Shown here: positions 26,759 to 36,035 of the stretch, piece after piece | How positions within the stretch are numbered: the first letter of the stretch is position 1 | How the letters are laid out: every line of letters starts with the position of its first letter | Source of the DNA: Rhizobium indicum | GTDB lineage: Bacteria; Pseudomonadota; Alphaproteobacteria; Rhizobiales; Rhizobiaceae | Assembly: GCF_005862305.2 (NCBI RefSeq) | Contig: NZ_CP054021.1 | Span: 3,264,501 to 3,328,500, forward strand | Direction of reading: 5' to 3' | Length of the DNA stretch: 64,000 bases | Notes under the pieces: generated by a model | Seen by the model: only the letters and a program-made list of their open reading frames with translations | Told to the model about the DNA's origin: nothing | The model's database searches: none | Translations under genes and position numbers: made by a program

Positions 26759-27712
26759 ATGGTAAAAAGATCCGAGACCCCTGCACGGCTCGACGATGCG
26801 GCGCGTGCCGGCTGGCTCTATTACGTTGCCGGGCGTACGCAGGATGAAATCGCCGCTGCTATGGGCATCTCGCGGCAATCAGCACAGCGGCTGGTGTCGC
26901 TGGCGGTCGCCGAGCGCCTGATCAAGGTGCGGCTCGATCATCCGATCGCCGCCTGCCTGGAGCTCGGCAATCAGCTGCGGCGGAAATTCGGGCTGAAACA
27001 TGTGGAGGTGGTTCCGAGCGATCCCGCGTCGTCGTCGACGACGGTCGGTATCGCCGAGGCGGCCGCGGCCGAGATCGAGCGATGGCTGAAACGGGCCGAG
27101 CCCATCGTCCTCGCCATTGGGACCGGCCGCACCCTGAAGGCCGCCGTCGACCAGCTGCCGGCGATCGAATGTCCCAATCACCGCATCGTTTCGCTGACCG
27201 GCAATATCGCCCCGGACGGATCGGCGGCCTATTACAACGTCATTTTCAGCATGGCCGACGCCGTGAAGGCGCGGCACTATCCGATGCCGTTGCCGGTGCT
27301 CGTCACCTCGGCGGAGGAGCGGGAGCTGCTGCATGGCCAACAGCTGGTGCGCTCGACGCTGAATATGAGCGCACAAGCCGATGTCACCTTCGTCGGCATC
27401 GGCGAGCTCGGCATCGATGGGCCGCTCTGCGTCGACGGTTTTCTGGAGAAGGACGAGATGATGGAGCTGATGCGCGGGGGTGCCGTCGGCGAGATCTGCG
27501 GCTGGATCTTTGATGTCGACGGCAGGTTGATCGACAACCCGATCAACGAGCGCGTCGCGTCGGCGCCGATCCCGTCTCGCGACGCATCGATGGTCATTGG
27601 GCTGGCCAAGGGCAAGCGCAAGTTCAAGGCGATCAGGGCTGCCGTTGTCGGCCATCAAATCAATGCTTTGATCACCGATGAAGAGACTGCTGAGTTTTTG
27701 CTCAGGAATTGA
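26759..27712 (+). CDS. SorC/DeoR-type sugar-binding transcriptional regulator of the polyol locus
   Basis: 317 residues. An N-terminal helix-turn-helix (YVAGRTQDEIAAAMGISRQSAQRLVSLAVAE) precedes a sugar-phosphate-binding domain of the SorC type (VLAIGTGRTLKAAVDQL, IVSLTGNIAPDG, TFVGIGELG, and the terminal INALITDEETAEFLL). It is directly upstream of the polyol importer and in the same direction, as smoR is in Sinorhizobium. Its last codons overlap a perfect palindrome at 27695-27719, and another half-palindrome lies at the importer promoter. It probably controls this operon in response to a polyol or its phosphate. Confidence 0.88.
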   Translation: MVKRSETPARLDDAARAGWLYYVAGRTQDEIAAAMGISRQSAQRLVSLAVAERLIKVRLDHPIAACLELGNQLRRKFGLKHVEVVPSDPASSSTTVGIAEAAAAEIERWLKRAEPIVLAIGTGRTLKAAVDQLPAIECPNHRIVSLTGNIAPDGSAAYYNVIFSMADAVKARHYPMPLPVLVTSAEERELLHGQQLVRSTLNMSAQADVTFVGIGELGIDGPLCVDGFLEKDEMMELMRGGAVGEICGWIFDVDGRLIDNPINERVASAPIPSRDASMVIGLAKGKRKFKAIRAAVVGHQINALITDEETAEFLLRN

Positions 27713-27719
27713 GCAAAAA
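27695..27719. promoter_or_regulatory. Perfect palindrome at the end of the SorC-type regulator gene
   Basis: Arms TTTTTGCTCA (27695-27704) and TGAGCAAAAA (27710-27719) have a 5-base spacer. As a plus-strand transcript it would be followed by A residues, not U, so it is not a plus-strand terminator. The TGCTCA/TGAGCA half-sites recur near the importer promoter, which suggests an upstream operator for the SorC-type regulator. Confidence 0.55.
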
Positions 27720-27779
27720 ATATCCTAGTTAAATCAATTGGATGAATACCCTCTTCGGCATCGCAGCAACGATTGCCGA

Positions 27780-27833
27780 TTGACATTCGTTATCGTTTGT
27801 TGAGTAATTGCCCATGAGCGAAGCGAATGCTCA
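27780..27833 (+). promoter_or_regulatory. Promoter and second operator candidate of the smo operon
   Basis: TTGACA (27780-27785) and AGTAAT (27803-27808) are 17 bases apart. Immediately downstream TGAGC (27815-27819) and GCTCA (27829-27833) form an inverted repeat with the same half-sites as the palindrome at 27695-27719, placed at the expected transcription start. The binding-protein ATG follows at 27859. Confidence 0.6.
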
Positions 27834-27858
27834 CACCCCATCTTCTGGGAGGAAGATT

Positions 27859-29169
27859 ATGACATTGAAAACTTTTATGCTGGGCGCCTGCTCAGCACTG
27901 GCGTTTGCCGGCATGGCTTCGGCCGAGACGCTGACAATCGCAACCGTGAACAACGGCGATATGATCCTGATGCAGAAGCTGACGGATGATTTCAAGGCGA
28001 AGAACCCCGGCATCGACCTTGAATGGGTAACCCTCGAAGAGAACGTGCTGCGCCAGAAGGTCACGACCGACATCGCGACCAAGGGCGGCCAGTACGACGT
28101 TCTGACGATCGGCACTTATGAAGTTCCGATCTGGGCAAAGCAGGGCTGGCTGGTGCCGCTCGACAATCTCGGCGCCAATTACGACGTCGACGACCTGCTG
28201 CCGGCGATCCGCAGCGGCCTGACCATGGACGGCAAGCTTTATGCGGCTCCGTTCTACGGCGAAAGCTCGATGGTCATGTATCGCAAGGACCTGTTCGACG
28301 CCGCCGGCCTGAAGATGCCGGACGCCCCGACCTGGGACTTCATTGCCGACGCTGCGCGCAAGATCACCAACAAGGACAAGGAAGTCTACGGTATCTGCCT
28401 GCGCGGCAAGGCCGGCTGGGGCGAGAACATGGCCTTCCTGACGGCCATGTCCAACTCCTTCGGCGCCCGCTGGTTCGATGAAAGCTGGAAGCCGCAGTTC
28501 GACCAGCCCGAATGGAAGGACACGCTCGACTTCTACGTCAAGCTGATGAAAGATGCCGGCCCTCCGGGCGCTTCCTCCAACGGCTTCAACGAGAACCTGG
28601 CGCTCTTCCAGACCGGCAAGTGCGGCATGTGGATCGATGCCACCGTTGCCGCATCCTTCGTCAGCAATCCGAAGGACTCGACCGTCGCCGACAAGGTCGG
28701 CTTCGCGCTGGCTCCGGATAAGGGTCTCGGCAAGCGCGGCAACTGGTTGTGGGCCTGGAGCCTTGCCATCCCGGCAGGTTCGCAGAAGGCCGAAGCGGCC
28801 GAGAAGTTCGTCGCCTGGGCCACGAGCAAGGACTACACCAAGCTTGTCGCCGAGAAGGAAGGCTGGCTGAACGCACCTCCGGGCACCCGCACCTCGCTCT
28901 ATGCGAATGCGGAATACCAGAAGGCGGCTCCCTTCGCCAAAATGACGATCGACTCGATCAACGCGGCCGATCCAAGCAAGCCGACCGTCAAGCCGGTTCC
29001 CTATGTCGGCGTCCAATTCGTGGCGATCCCGGAATTCCAGGGCATCGGCACGGCGGTGGGCCAGCAGTTCTCCGCAGCTCTTGCCGGCCAGCTCTCGGTC
29101 GACCAGGCCCTGCAGGCAGCACAGCAGTTGGCCACCCGCGAAATGACCAAGGCCGGCTACATTAAGTAA
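27859..29169 (+). CDS. smoE: Polyol ABC transporter substrate-binding protein (SmoE-like)
   Basis: 436 residues from ATG 27859, preceded by GGGAGGAAG; an upstream in-frame start at 27808 lies in the promoter. The signal peptide MTLKTFMLGACSALAFAGMASA is followed by a family 1 solute-binding fold (YDVLTIGTYEVPIWAKQGWL, YAAPFYGESSMVMYRKDLFDAAGLKMP). Next to mannitol dehydrogenase and a polyol-type kinase it matches SmoE, the sorbitol/mannitol-binding protein of Sinorhizobium. A strong terminator after this gene should make it the most abundant product of the operon. Confidence 0.88.
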   Translation: MTLKTFMLGACSALAFAGMASAETLTIATVNNGDMILMQKLTDDFKAKNPGIDLEWVTLEENVLRQKVTTDIATKGGQYDVLTIGTYEVPIWAKQGWLVPLDNLGANYDVDDLLPAIRSGLTMDGKLYAAPFYGESSMVMYRKDLFDAAGLKMPDAPTWDFIADAARKITNKDKEVYGICLRGKAGWGENMAFLTAMSNSFGARWFDESWKPQFDQPEWKDTLDFYVKLMKDAGPPGASSNGFNENLALFQTGKCGMWIDATVAASFVSNPKDSTVADKVGFALAPDKGLGKRGNWLWAWSLAIPAGSQKAEAAEKFVAWATSKDYTKLVAEKEGWLNAPPGTRTSLYANAEYQKAAPFAKMTIDSINAADPSKPTVKPVPYVGVQFVAIPEFQGIGTAVGQQFSAALAGQLSVDQALQAAQQLATREMTKAGYIK

Positions 29170-29213
29170 AACCTCCTGAGCAAGAGGCGGATCCTTGACA
29201 ATCCGCCCCTCTG

Positions 29214-29253
29214 GGCCGCCGATTGCCCGAACTGCATCGGCGGCCGCTTTTTT
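29214..29253 (+). terminator. Intrinsic terminator/attenuator between smoE and smoF
   Basis: A perfect 10-bp stem (GGCCGCCGAT with ATCGGCGGCC) and 12-base loop is followed by GC and six T residues, the best terminator in the window. A second hairpin (GGCGGAT with ATCCGCC, 29186-29207) lies just before it. It lies inside an operon, so partial read-through must serve the permease genes. Confidence 0.85.
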
Positions 29254-29308
29254 CCAGACAAAGCTGCCTTGCGGCCGCTCCCCGCTTCAGTCCAGATCGG
29301 TGATTGCC

Positions 29309-30181
29309 ATGGCAACGTTACATACCCGCTCCTCCGCGCGCCTGATGATTGCGCCCTCCGTGCTGCTCCTCTTTGCATGGATGATCGTCCCGCTGGCGAT
29401 GACGATCTACTTCTCGCTGCTGAACTACAATCTGCTCAACCCCGGCATGGAAAGCTTCGTCGGTTTTCTGAACTATCAGTACTTCCTGACGGATCCGGCC
29501 TTCTTCGCGGCGCTGATCAACACGCTGCTGCTTGTCGCCGGCGTGTTGTTGATCACCGTCATCGGCGGCATCGCCTTTGCGCTGCTGCTCGACCAGCCGA
29601 TGTACGGCCAGGGCATCGTGCGCATCCTGGTGATTGCGCCGTTCTTCGTCATGCCGACGGTGGCCGCACTGGTCTGGAAGAACATGTTCATGAACCCGGT
29701 CAACGGGTTGTTTGCCCATCTTGCCAAGGCGCTCGGCCTGCAGCCGATCGACTGGCTGGCGAATGCGCCGCTGTTTTCCGTCATTCTGATCGTCGCCTGG
29801 CAATGGCTGCCGTTTGCCACCCTCATCATGCTGACGGCGCTGCAGTCGCTCGACGAGGAGCAGAAGGAAGCCTCCGAAATGGACGGCGCCGGGCCGATCT
29901 CGAAGTTCATCTACATCATCCTGCCGCATATGGCGCGCGCCATCACCGTGGTGATCCTGATCCAGACGATCTTCCTGCTTTCGGTCTTTGCCGAAATCCT
30001 CGTCACCACCAATGGCGGGCCGGGCACCGACAGTACCAACCTCACCTATCTCGTCTACGTGCAGGCGCTTCTCCAGTTCGATATTGGCGGCGCATCGGCC
30101 GGCGGCATCGTGGCTGTTATCCTCGCCAATATCGTCGCGATCTTCCTCGTCCGCCTCGTCGGCAAGAATCTGGAGGCTTGA
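29309..30181 (+). CDS. smoF: Polyol ABC transporter permease (SmoF-like)
   Basis: 290 residues from ATG 29309, where the protein begins MATLHTRSSARLMIAPS; the open frame upstream crosses the terminator and is not coding. Six membrane segments and the EAA loop (EEQKEASEMDGAGPISKFIYIILPHM) identify a MalF-type permease of a CUT1 importer. It pairs with the MalG-type permease starting 1 base after its stop. The Shine-Dalgarno is weak. Confidence 0.9.
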   Translation: MATLHTRSSARLMIAPSVLLLFAWMIVPLAMTIYFSLLNYNLLNPGMESFVGFLNYQYFLTDPAFFAALINTLLLVAGVLLITVIGGIAFALLLDQPMYGQGIVRILVIAPFFVMPTVAALVWKNMFMNPVNGLFAHLAKALGLQPIDWLANAPLFSVILIVAWQWLPFATLIMLTALQSLDEEQKEASEMDGAGPISKFIYIILPHMARAITVVILIQTIFLLSVFAEILVTTNGGPGTDSTNLTYLVYVQALLQFDIGGASAGGIVAVILANIVAIFLVRLVGKNLEA

Positions 30182-30182
30182 G

Positions 30183-31013
30183 ATGGCCAGAAAAGTCACA
30201 ACGCAGCGCAAGCTCATCGTCACCGCGATCGCCTGGACGCTCGGTATCCTGATCTTCTTCCCGATTCTCTGGACGTTTCTCACCAGCTTCAAGTCGGAGG
30301 CCGACGCCATTGCCTCGCCGCCGCAGTTCCTGTTCTTCCACTGGACGACGGAGAACTACGCCGAGGTGCAGAGCCGGTCGAACTATCTCGGCCACTTCAT
30401 GAACTCGGTAATCATCTCCTTCGGCTCGACGCTGATCGGCCTGATCATTGCCATTCCGGCCGCCTGGGCCATGGCGTTTTCGCCGACCAAGCGGACCAAG
30501 GACGTGCTGATGTGGATGCTGTCGACCAAGATGATGCCGCCGGTCGGCGCACTGATCCCGATCTATCTGATGTTCCGCAATTTTGGCCTGCTCGACACGC
30601 GCACCGGCCTGGTGATCGTGTTGACGCTGATCAACCTGCCGATCATCGTCTGGATGCTCTACACCTACTTCAAGGAAATCCCCGGCGAGATCCTCGAGGC
30701 GGCGCGCATGGATGGGGCGTCGCTGATGAAGGAGATCGTCTACGTGTTGACGCCGATGGCGGTGCCCGGCATTGCCTCGACGCTGCTCTTGAACATCATC
30801 CTTGCCTGGAACGAGGCGTTCTGGACGCTTAACCTCACCGCCTCGAAGGCGGCGCCGCTGACGGCCTTCATCGCCTCCTATTCCAGCCCCGAGGGTCTGT
30901 TTTACGCCAAGCTCTCGGCGGCATCGACGATGGCCATCGCGCCGATCCTGATCCTTGGCTGGTTCAGCCAGAAACAACTCGTCCGCGGCCTGACCTTCGG
31001 CGCTGTGAAATAA
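30183..31013 (+). CDS. smoG: Polyol ABC transporter permease (SmoG-like)
   Basis: 276 residues from ATG 30183, one base after the previous stop. Six membrane segments and an EAA loop (GEILEAARMDGASLMKEIVYVLTPMAVPG) mark the MalG-type permease. It forms the membrane channel with the SmoF-like protein, served by the ATPase starting 18 bp downstream. The tight spacing points to translational coupling. Confidence 0.91.
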   Translation: MARKVTTQRKLIVTAIAWTLGILIFFPILWTFLTSFKSEADAIASPPQFLFFHWTTENYAEVQSRSNYLGHFMNSVIISFGSTLIGLIIAIPAAWAMAFSPTKRTKDVLMWMLSTKMMPPVGALIPIYLMFRNFGLLDTRTGLVIVLTLINLPIIVWMLYTYFKEIPGEILEAARMDGASLMKEIVYVLTPMAVPGIASTLLLNIILAWNEAFWTLNLTASKAAPLTAFIASYSSPEGLFYAKLSAASTMAIAPILILGWFSQKQLVRGLTFGAVK

Positions 31014-31031
31014 CATAAAAGGGAGAGAAAC

Positions 31032-32030
31032 ATGGGCAGCATTACCCTTCAGAAGGTTTCCAAGGTCTTCGGCGAAGCCAAGGTCATCCCTTCGATCGAT
31101 CTCGACATCAAGGACGGCGAGTTCGTCGTCTTCGTCGGCCCGTCGGGCTGCGGCAAGTCCACGCTGCTTAGGCTGATCGCCGGGCTCGAGGACGTCTCCG
31201 GCGGCAAGATCGTCATCGACGGCAGGGACGCCACCGAAAAGGCGCCGTCCGAGCGCGGCCTTGCCATGGTGTTCCAGTCCTATGCGCTTTATCCGCATAT
31301 GAGCGTGCGCAACAACATCGCCTTCCCGCTGAAGATGGCCGGCATCGACAAGGCGGAGATCGATCGCAAGGTGAGCGATGCCGCCCGGGTGCTTAATCTC
31401 ACCGACTATCTCGAGCGCAAGCCGCGCCAGCTGTCCGGTGGCCAGCGCCAGCGCGTGGCGATCGGCCGCGCCATCGTGCGCCAACCCTCGGCCTTCCTGT
31501 TCGACGAACCGCTGTCGAACCTTGATGCCGCTCTGCGCGTCAACATGCGCCTCGAAATCAGCGAGCTGCATCAGCAGCTGAGGACGACGATGGTCTACGT
31601 CACCCACGACCAGGTCGAGGCGATGACCATGGCCGACAAAATCGTCGTCCTGAACAGGGGCAATATCGAGCAGGTCGGATCGCCGCTCGAACTCTACAGC
31701 CGTCCCCGCAACCTCTTTGTTGCCGGCTTCATCGGATCGCCGAAGATGAACTTCATCACCGGCCAACATGCCGCCGCGCTCAACGCTCATACCATCGGCG
31801 TCCGGCCCGAACATGTGCTGCTGTCGATGGAAAGCGGCGACTGGAAGGGCAGGGTCGTGGTCGCCGAACATCTCGGTTCCGACACCTTCCTGCATATCGA
31901 TGCCGATGGCATCGGCATGCTGACGGCGCGCGGCAGCGGCGATTTCGCCGCCAAAGCGGGCGATACGGTCTTCCTGACGCCGGACCGTTCGCGTATTCAT
32001 AAATTCAACGAGGGCGGCCTTGCCATCTGA
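31032..32030 (+). CDS. smoK: Polyol ABC transporter ATP-binding protein (SmoK-like)
   Basis: 332 residues. Walker [10 protein letters not shown] is near 36-44, signature [14 protein letters not shown], Walker [12 protein letters not shown], then a short TOBE regulatory domain ([19 protein letters not shown]). It is closely similar in the core to the ATPase at 454-1536 but belongs to a different operon. AAAAGGGAGAG precedes the ATG. It drives polyol uptake with the two permeases upstream. Confidence 0.93.
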   Translation: MGSITLQKVSKVFGEAKVIPSIDLDIKDGEFVVFVGPSGCGKSTLLRLIAGLEDVSGGKIVIDGRDATEKAPSERGLAMVFQSYALYPHMSVRNNIAFPLKMAGIDKAEIDRKVSDAARVLNLTDYLERKPRQLSGGQRQRVAIGRAIVRQPSAFLFDEPLSNLDAALRVNMRLEISELHQQLRTTMVYVTHDQVEAMTMADKIVVLNRGNIEQVGSPLELYSRPRNLFVAGFIGSPKMNFITGQHAAALNAHTIGVRPEHVLLSMESGDWKGRVVVAEHLGSDTFLHIDADGIGMLTARGSGDFAAKAGDTVFLTPDRSRIHKFNEGGLAI

Positions 32031-32115
32031 GGCAGCCGGCCGGGCCGGAGGGCAGGCATGCGAGCCGGACGATGGCGCCCGGCCGTCTCGGCAAGACCTT
32101 CAAGAGGACTGAAAC

Positions 32116-33597
32116 ATGACGTGCAAACTATCGCTGGCAACGCTTTCGGATGTAGCGCGCACTGCTGCCATCCCTGGATATGACAGGGCGTCGCTGAAAG
32201 CTGGCATCGTGCACTTCGGCGTCGGCAATTTCCACCGTGCCCATCAGGCGATCTATCTCGACGATCTCTTCAGCGCGGGCACGGATCACGACTGGGCGAT
32301 CGTCGGCGCCGGCGTGCTGCCGTCGGATGCCGCGATGCGCGAAAAGCTTGCGGCGCAGGATTTTCTGACGACGGTGGTCGAACAGGACAACAACAAGACG
32401 GCGGCGCGCGTCACCGCACCGATGATCGACATCCTGCCGGTCGGCGATGCTGATGCGATCATCGGCAGGCTTGCCGATCCCGAGATCCGCATCGTTTCGC
32501 TGACGATCACCGAGGGCGGCTATTTCATCGATGCATCAGGCACGTTCAATCCGGCCCATCCGGCGATCGCAGCAGACGGAAAGAACCCTGATGCGCCGAA
32601 GACGGTGTTCGGCCTGATCGTCGCCGGCCTGAAGGCGCGCAAGGACAAGGGCATCGGACCCTTCACCGTCATGTCCTGCGACAACATTCCCCATAATGGC
32701 ATCGTCACCGCCAATGCCGTGGTCGGCACGGCGGCACTTTCGGACCCCGCCCTTGCCGACTGGATCCGGGCGAATGTCGCCTTCCCGAACGCCATGGTCG
32801 ACCGTATCACGCCGGCGACCAGTCAGCGCGAGATCGATTTCCTCAGGGACAATTTCCAGATCGAGGACAGTTGGCCGGTCTATTGCGAGGAATTCAAGCA
32901 ATGGGTGCTCGAGGATAAGTTCACCGCCGGCCGGCCGGCGCTGGAAAAGGTCGGCGTCACATTCGTTGCCGATGTCACGCCTTACGAGCATATGAAGATC
33001 CGCATCCTCAACGGCGGGCATGCCGCGATCGCCTATCCGGCGGCGCTGATGGACATCCATTTCGTGCATGATTCCATGGAAGACCCGCTGATCCGCGCCT
33101 TCCTCGCCAAGCTCGAGAAAGACGAGATCATTCCGATCGTACCGCCGGTACCGAACACGTCGCTGACGGATTATTTCGCGCTGATCGAACATCGCCTGCT
33201 CAATCCGAAGATTGCCGACACCATTCCGCGGCTGGCGCAGGACGGCTCGAACCGTCAACCGAAATTCATCCTGCCGTCGACGCTCGACAATCTGAGTCAG
33301 GGCAGGGATGTCGTCGGTCTGGCGCTGGTTTCAGCACTCTGGTGCCGTTATTTCGCCGGCAAGACCGACAGCGGCAAGGATATCGTCTTCAACGACGCGA
33401 GCGCAGAGCGCCTGCATGCGGCAGCGCTGAAAGCCAAGGACGATCCGTCGGCCTTCCTCGCCTTCGACGATATTTTCGGCGAAGTGGCGAAATCCGAACT
33501 TTTCCGCAAGCGTTTTGCCCATGCTCTCAAAACCCTGTGGGAAAAGGGCACGCGGGAGACGCTGCAGCTCTATCTCGACGGCAAGCTCGCAGTGTAA
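32116..33597 (+). CDS. mtlK: Mannitol 2-dehydrogenase family protein
   Basis: 493 residues, the standard length of polyol-specific long-chain dehydrogenases (mannitol, arabitol, glucitol). The N-terminal GIVHFGVGNFHRAHQAIYLDDL region binds NAD; the catalytic Lys-Asn-His signature is KIRILNGGHAAIAYP. It should oxidise mannitol to fructose, and relatives also act on D-arabitol to D-xylulose and on sorbitol. It follows the importer ATPase by 85 bp, as mtlK follows smoK in Sinorhizobium, but the smoS (sorbitol dehydrogenase) gene expected between them is missing. Confidence 0.92.
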   Translation: MTCKLSLATLSDVARTAAIPGYDRASLKAGIVHFGVGNFHRAHQAIYLDDLFSAGTDHDWAIVGAGVLPSDAAMREKLAAQDFLTTVVEQDNNKTAARVTAPMIDILPVGDADAIIGRLADPEIRIVSLTITEGGYFIDASGTFNPAHPAIAADGKNPDAPKTVFGLIVAGLKARKDKGIGPFTVMSCDNIPHNGIVTANAVVGTAALSDPALADWIRANVAFPNAMVDRITPATSQREIDFLRDNFQIEDSWPVYCEEFKQWVLEDKFTAGRPALEKVGVTFVADVTPYEHMKIRILNGGHAAIAYPAALMDIHFVHDSMEDPLIRAFLAKLEKDEIIPIVPPVPNTSLTDYFALIEHRLLNPKIADTIPRLAQDGSNRQPKFILPSTLDNLSQGRDVVGLALVSALWCRYFAGKTDSGKDIVFNDASAERLHAAALKAKDDPSAFLAFDDIFGEVAKSELFRKRFAHALKTLWEKGTRETLQLYLDGKLAV

Positions 33598-33693
33598 GAA
33601 ATTCGGTGGCGGTCTCTACTGCCGCCATTCATCCGGCCTTGCGAGTGAAGCGGGACGGTAACGCGTTCGAATTGAACTCAGGTTGGGTCTTGC

Positions 33694-34383
33694 ATGGCTG
33701 ATGCTGAAACACGGCTGGTGATCTTCGATTGCGATGGCGTACTCGTCGACAGCGAGCCGATCTCGATCAGCGTGCTCGTCGGGGCGATGAACGATCTCGG
33801 CGTCTCGATCACCGAGGACCAGGCCTATGAGCGTTTTCTCGGCCGCAGCCTGTCGACCCTCATCGATACGCTGGAAACCGAATTCAACGTCCATGCCGAC
33901 GAGGAATTCCTCGAGCGTATCCGCATCGAACTCTACGCCCGTTTCCGCACGGAACTGAAGCCGCTCGACGGTATCGCCGCGGCGATCGACGGGCTAGGCG
34001 TTCGCTGTTGCGTTGCCTCCTCCAGCCAGATGGAACGAATCCGGTTGTCGCTATCGGTGACTGGGCTTCTCGACAGGCTGCCCGACATCTTCAGCGCAAC
34101 GATGGTCAAGCGCGGCAAGCCGGCGCCCGATCTCTTCCTGCATGCGGCGCGTGAAATGCAGGTTGAGCCGGCTCATTGCCTTGTCGTCGAAGACAGCCCG
34201 GCCGGCATTGCCGCCGCCAAGGCGGCAGGTATGACGGTCTTTGCCTTTACCGGCGGATCACACGCCAATTTCACCGGATATCGTGCCGAACTCGACCGCC
34301 TTTCGCCTGATGTGGTGTTTGACGCCATGCCGGATTTGATACACCTTGTCCGCAACCATAAGCTGGACGGGACCAAGACTTGA
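33694..34383 (+). CDS. HAD family sugar-phosphatase-like hydrolase
   Basis: 229 residues. Motif I is IFDCDGVLVDSEP with the nucleophile and acid aspartates, motif II is VASSSQ, motif III is the Lys in KRGKPAPDLF, and motif IV is VVEDSPAGIAAAKAAG. This is the beta-phosphoglucomutase/phosphatase-like subgroup. Its stop overlaps the ATG of the FGGY kinase by one base (TGATG). It could remove phosphate from sugar phosphates that accumulate when the pathway is blocked. Specific substrate unknown. Confidence 0.88.
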   Translation: MADAETRLVIFDCDGVLVDSEPISISVLVGAMNDLGVSITEDQAYERFLGRSLSTLIDTLETEFNVHADEEFLERIRIELYARFRTELKPLDGIAAAIDGLGVRCCVASSSQMERIRLSLSVTGLLDRLPDIFSATMVKRGKPAPDLFLHAAREMQVEPAHCLVVEDSPAGIAAAKAAGMTVFAFTGGSHANFTGYRAELDRLSPDVVFDAMPDLIHLVRNHKLDGTKT

Positions 34384-35966
34384 TGCGTGATCATGTGGTT
34401 GCGGTGGATATCGGCACGGGCAGCGCGCGCGCCGGCGTCTTCGATGCACGCGGCCGTCTGCTCGCCAAGGCCGAGCATCCGATCGTGATGAACCGGCCGC
34501 GCGAAAACCATGCCGAGCATGATTCCGAAGACATCTGGTCGGCCGCCTGCACGTCAGTGCGCAGGGCGATGGAGCAATCCGGCATCGCCGCCGCCTCGGT
34601 CGGAGCGATCGGCTTCGACGCCACCTGTTCGCTCGTCGTCCGTGACCTCGAGGGTCGGCAGCTCAGCGTTTCCACAGGCGGCGAGAGGCGTTTCGACACG
34701 ATCGTCTGGCTCGATCACCGGGCGCTGAAGGAAGCCGATTTCTGCACGGCGACGGAGCACAGGGTGCTCGAACATTCCGGCCACGTGATGTCGCCGGAAA
34801 TGGAAATGCCGAAGCTGATGTGGCTGAAGAAGAAGCTGCCCGCCACATGGGAAAAGGCCGGCTACTTCTTCGATCTCGCCGATTTCATGACGTGGAAATC
34901 GACTGGATCGGCCGCCCGTTCGCGCTGCACGCTGACGGCGAAATGGAACTATCTCGCCCATCTCGAAAAGGGCTGGCAGCAGGATTTCCTGGAACGAATC
35001 GGCCTTGAGGACCTTCAGGCGCGCGGCCACCTGCCGGATGAGACCACGCCTGTCGGAGACAGCGTCGGTCGGCTGACTGAGGAAGCGGCGGAAGCGCTGG
35101 GGCTGACTGTGGACTGCCGTGTCGCCGCCGGGATGATCGACGCCTATGCCGGCGCACTCGGCGCGCTCGGCGGCTATGCCGCTGATCCTGTCAAACGCGA
35201 GCACCAACTGGCGCTGATTGCCGGCACATCGAGCTGCATCGTTACCTTCTCGCGGGAGCGCAAGCCAAGCCATGGCATGTGGGGTCCCTATTACGAGGCT
35301 GTCTTCCCGCAATCCTGGCTGGTGGAGGCCGGGCAATCGGCGACCGGCGCGCTACTCGACCACATCGTGCGCATGCATGCGGCCGGCGGCGAGCCGACGG
35401 CGGCGCTGCATCAGAGGATCGTCGCGCGTATCGCCGAATTGCGGGCCGAGGAGGGCGATGCCTTCGGTGCGCGGATCTTCGTGCTGCCGGATTTCCATGG
35501 CAACCGTTCGCCGCTCGCCGATCCGCATGCGGTCGGCGTCGTCAGCGGACTGACGCTCGATACGTCCTTCGACGGGCTCTGCGCGCTTTATTGGCGCTCT
35601 GCGGTGGGGATTGCGCTCGGCATCCGCCATATTCTGGAAATGATGAAGGAATACGGCTACATGACCGATACGCTCCATATCGCCGGCGGACACGTGAAAA
35701 ACCCGGTGCTGATGGAGCTTTATAGCGATGCGACCGGCTGCAAGGTCGTGGTGCCAAAGATGAACGAAGCGGTGCTGCTCGGCACGGCGATCGCGGCCTC
35801 CGTCGCCTGCGGCCTGTACAAGGATCTGGCGGCGGCCGGCGAGGCGATGTATCCGGGCGCCGACGAACGGCTTCCCGACAAGGCGAAGCAGGCGCTCTAC
35901 GACCGCGACTACCGCCGTCTTCTCGCCATGCACCGGCACCGCGCCGAATTGGAAACGATGCAATAG
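34383..35966 (+). CDS. FGGY family pentulose/polyol-pathway kinase
   Basis: 527 residues. The FGGY fold is complete: VAVDIGTGSARAGVFDARG at the N-terminus, AGMIDAYAGALGALGG with the catalytic Asp, LIAGTSSCIVTFS, and HIAGGHVKNPVLMELYSDATG near the end. It resembles ribulokinase-like carbohydrate kinases that phosphorylate D-ribulose or related ketopentoses. In a polyol operon this fits ribitol or arabitol breakdown: dehydrogenase to ketose, then kinase. Its stop codon TAG is the beginning of an intergenic repeat. Confidence 0.88.
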   Translation: MRDHVVAVDIGTGSARAGVFDARGRLLAKAEHPIVMNRPRENHAEHDSEDIWSAACTSVRRAMEQSGIAAASVGAIGFDATCSLVVRDLEGRQLSVSTGGERRFDTIVWLDHRALKEADFCTATEHRVLEHSGHVMSPEMEMPKLMWLKKKLPATWEKAGYFFDLADFMTWKSTGSAARSRCTLTAKWNYLAHLEKGWQQDFLERIGLEDLQARGHLPDETTPVGDSVGRLTEEAAEALGLTVDCRVAAGMIDAYAGALGALGGYAADPVKREHQLALIAGTSSCIVTFSRERKPSHGMWGPYYEAVFPQSWLVEAGQSATGALLDHIVRMHAAGGEPTAALHQRIVARIAELRAEEGDAFGARIFVLPDFHGNRSPLADPHAVGVVSGLTLDTSFDGLCALYWRSAVGIALGIRHILEMMKEYGYMTDTLHIAGGHVKNPVLMELYSDATGCKVVVPKMNEAVLLGTAIAASVACGLYKDLAAAGEAMYPGADERLPDKAKQALYDRDYRRLLAMHRHRAELETMQ

Positions 35967-36035
35967 AGCAGCGCGTGTCTTTCAGACGCGCTAAAGGAAC
36001 TCTATCACTCTGAACCTGCGCATAGTCCCTTTAAA
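35964..36035. repeat. Rhizobial palindromic repeat after the FGGY kinase gene
   Basis: The element starts TAGAGCAGCGCG and contains the stem AGCGCG (35970-35975) with CGCGCT (35987-35992), then a second part running into CCCTTTAAATTA. It fills the gap between two convergent genes and supplies the kinase stop codon. The type is common between rhizobial genes. Confidence 0.6.

Noticed and set aside
27695..27719. Palindrome read as a terminator of the SorC-type regulator gene
   Set aside because: The plus-strand transcript would continue with A residues, not U, and the gene's stop codon lies within the palindrome; an operator is more likely.
30117..32000. 627-codon open frame on the minus strand opposite the smoG/smoK genes
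   Set aside because: Arginine/aspartate-rich composition without any domain; antisense to two well-supported transporter genes. It is a by-product of high-GC codon usage.
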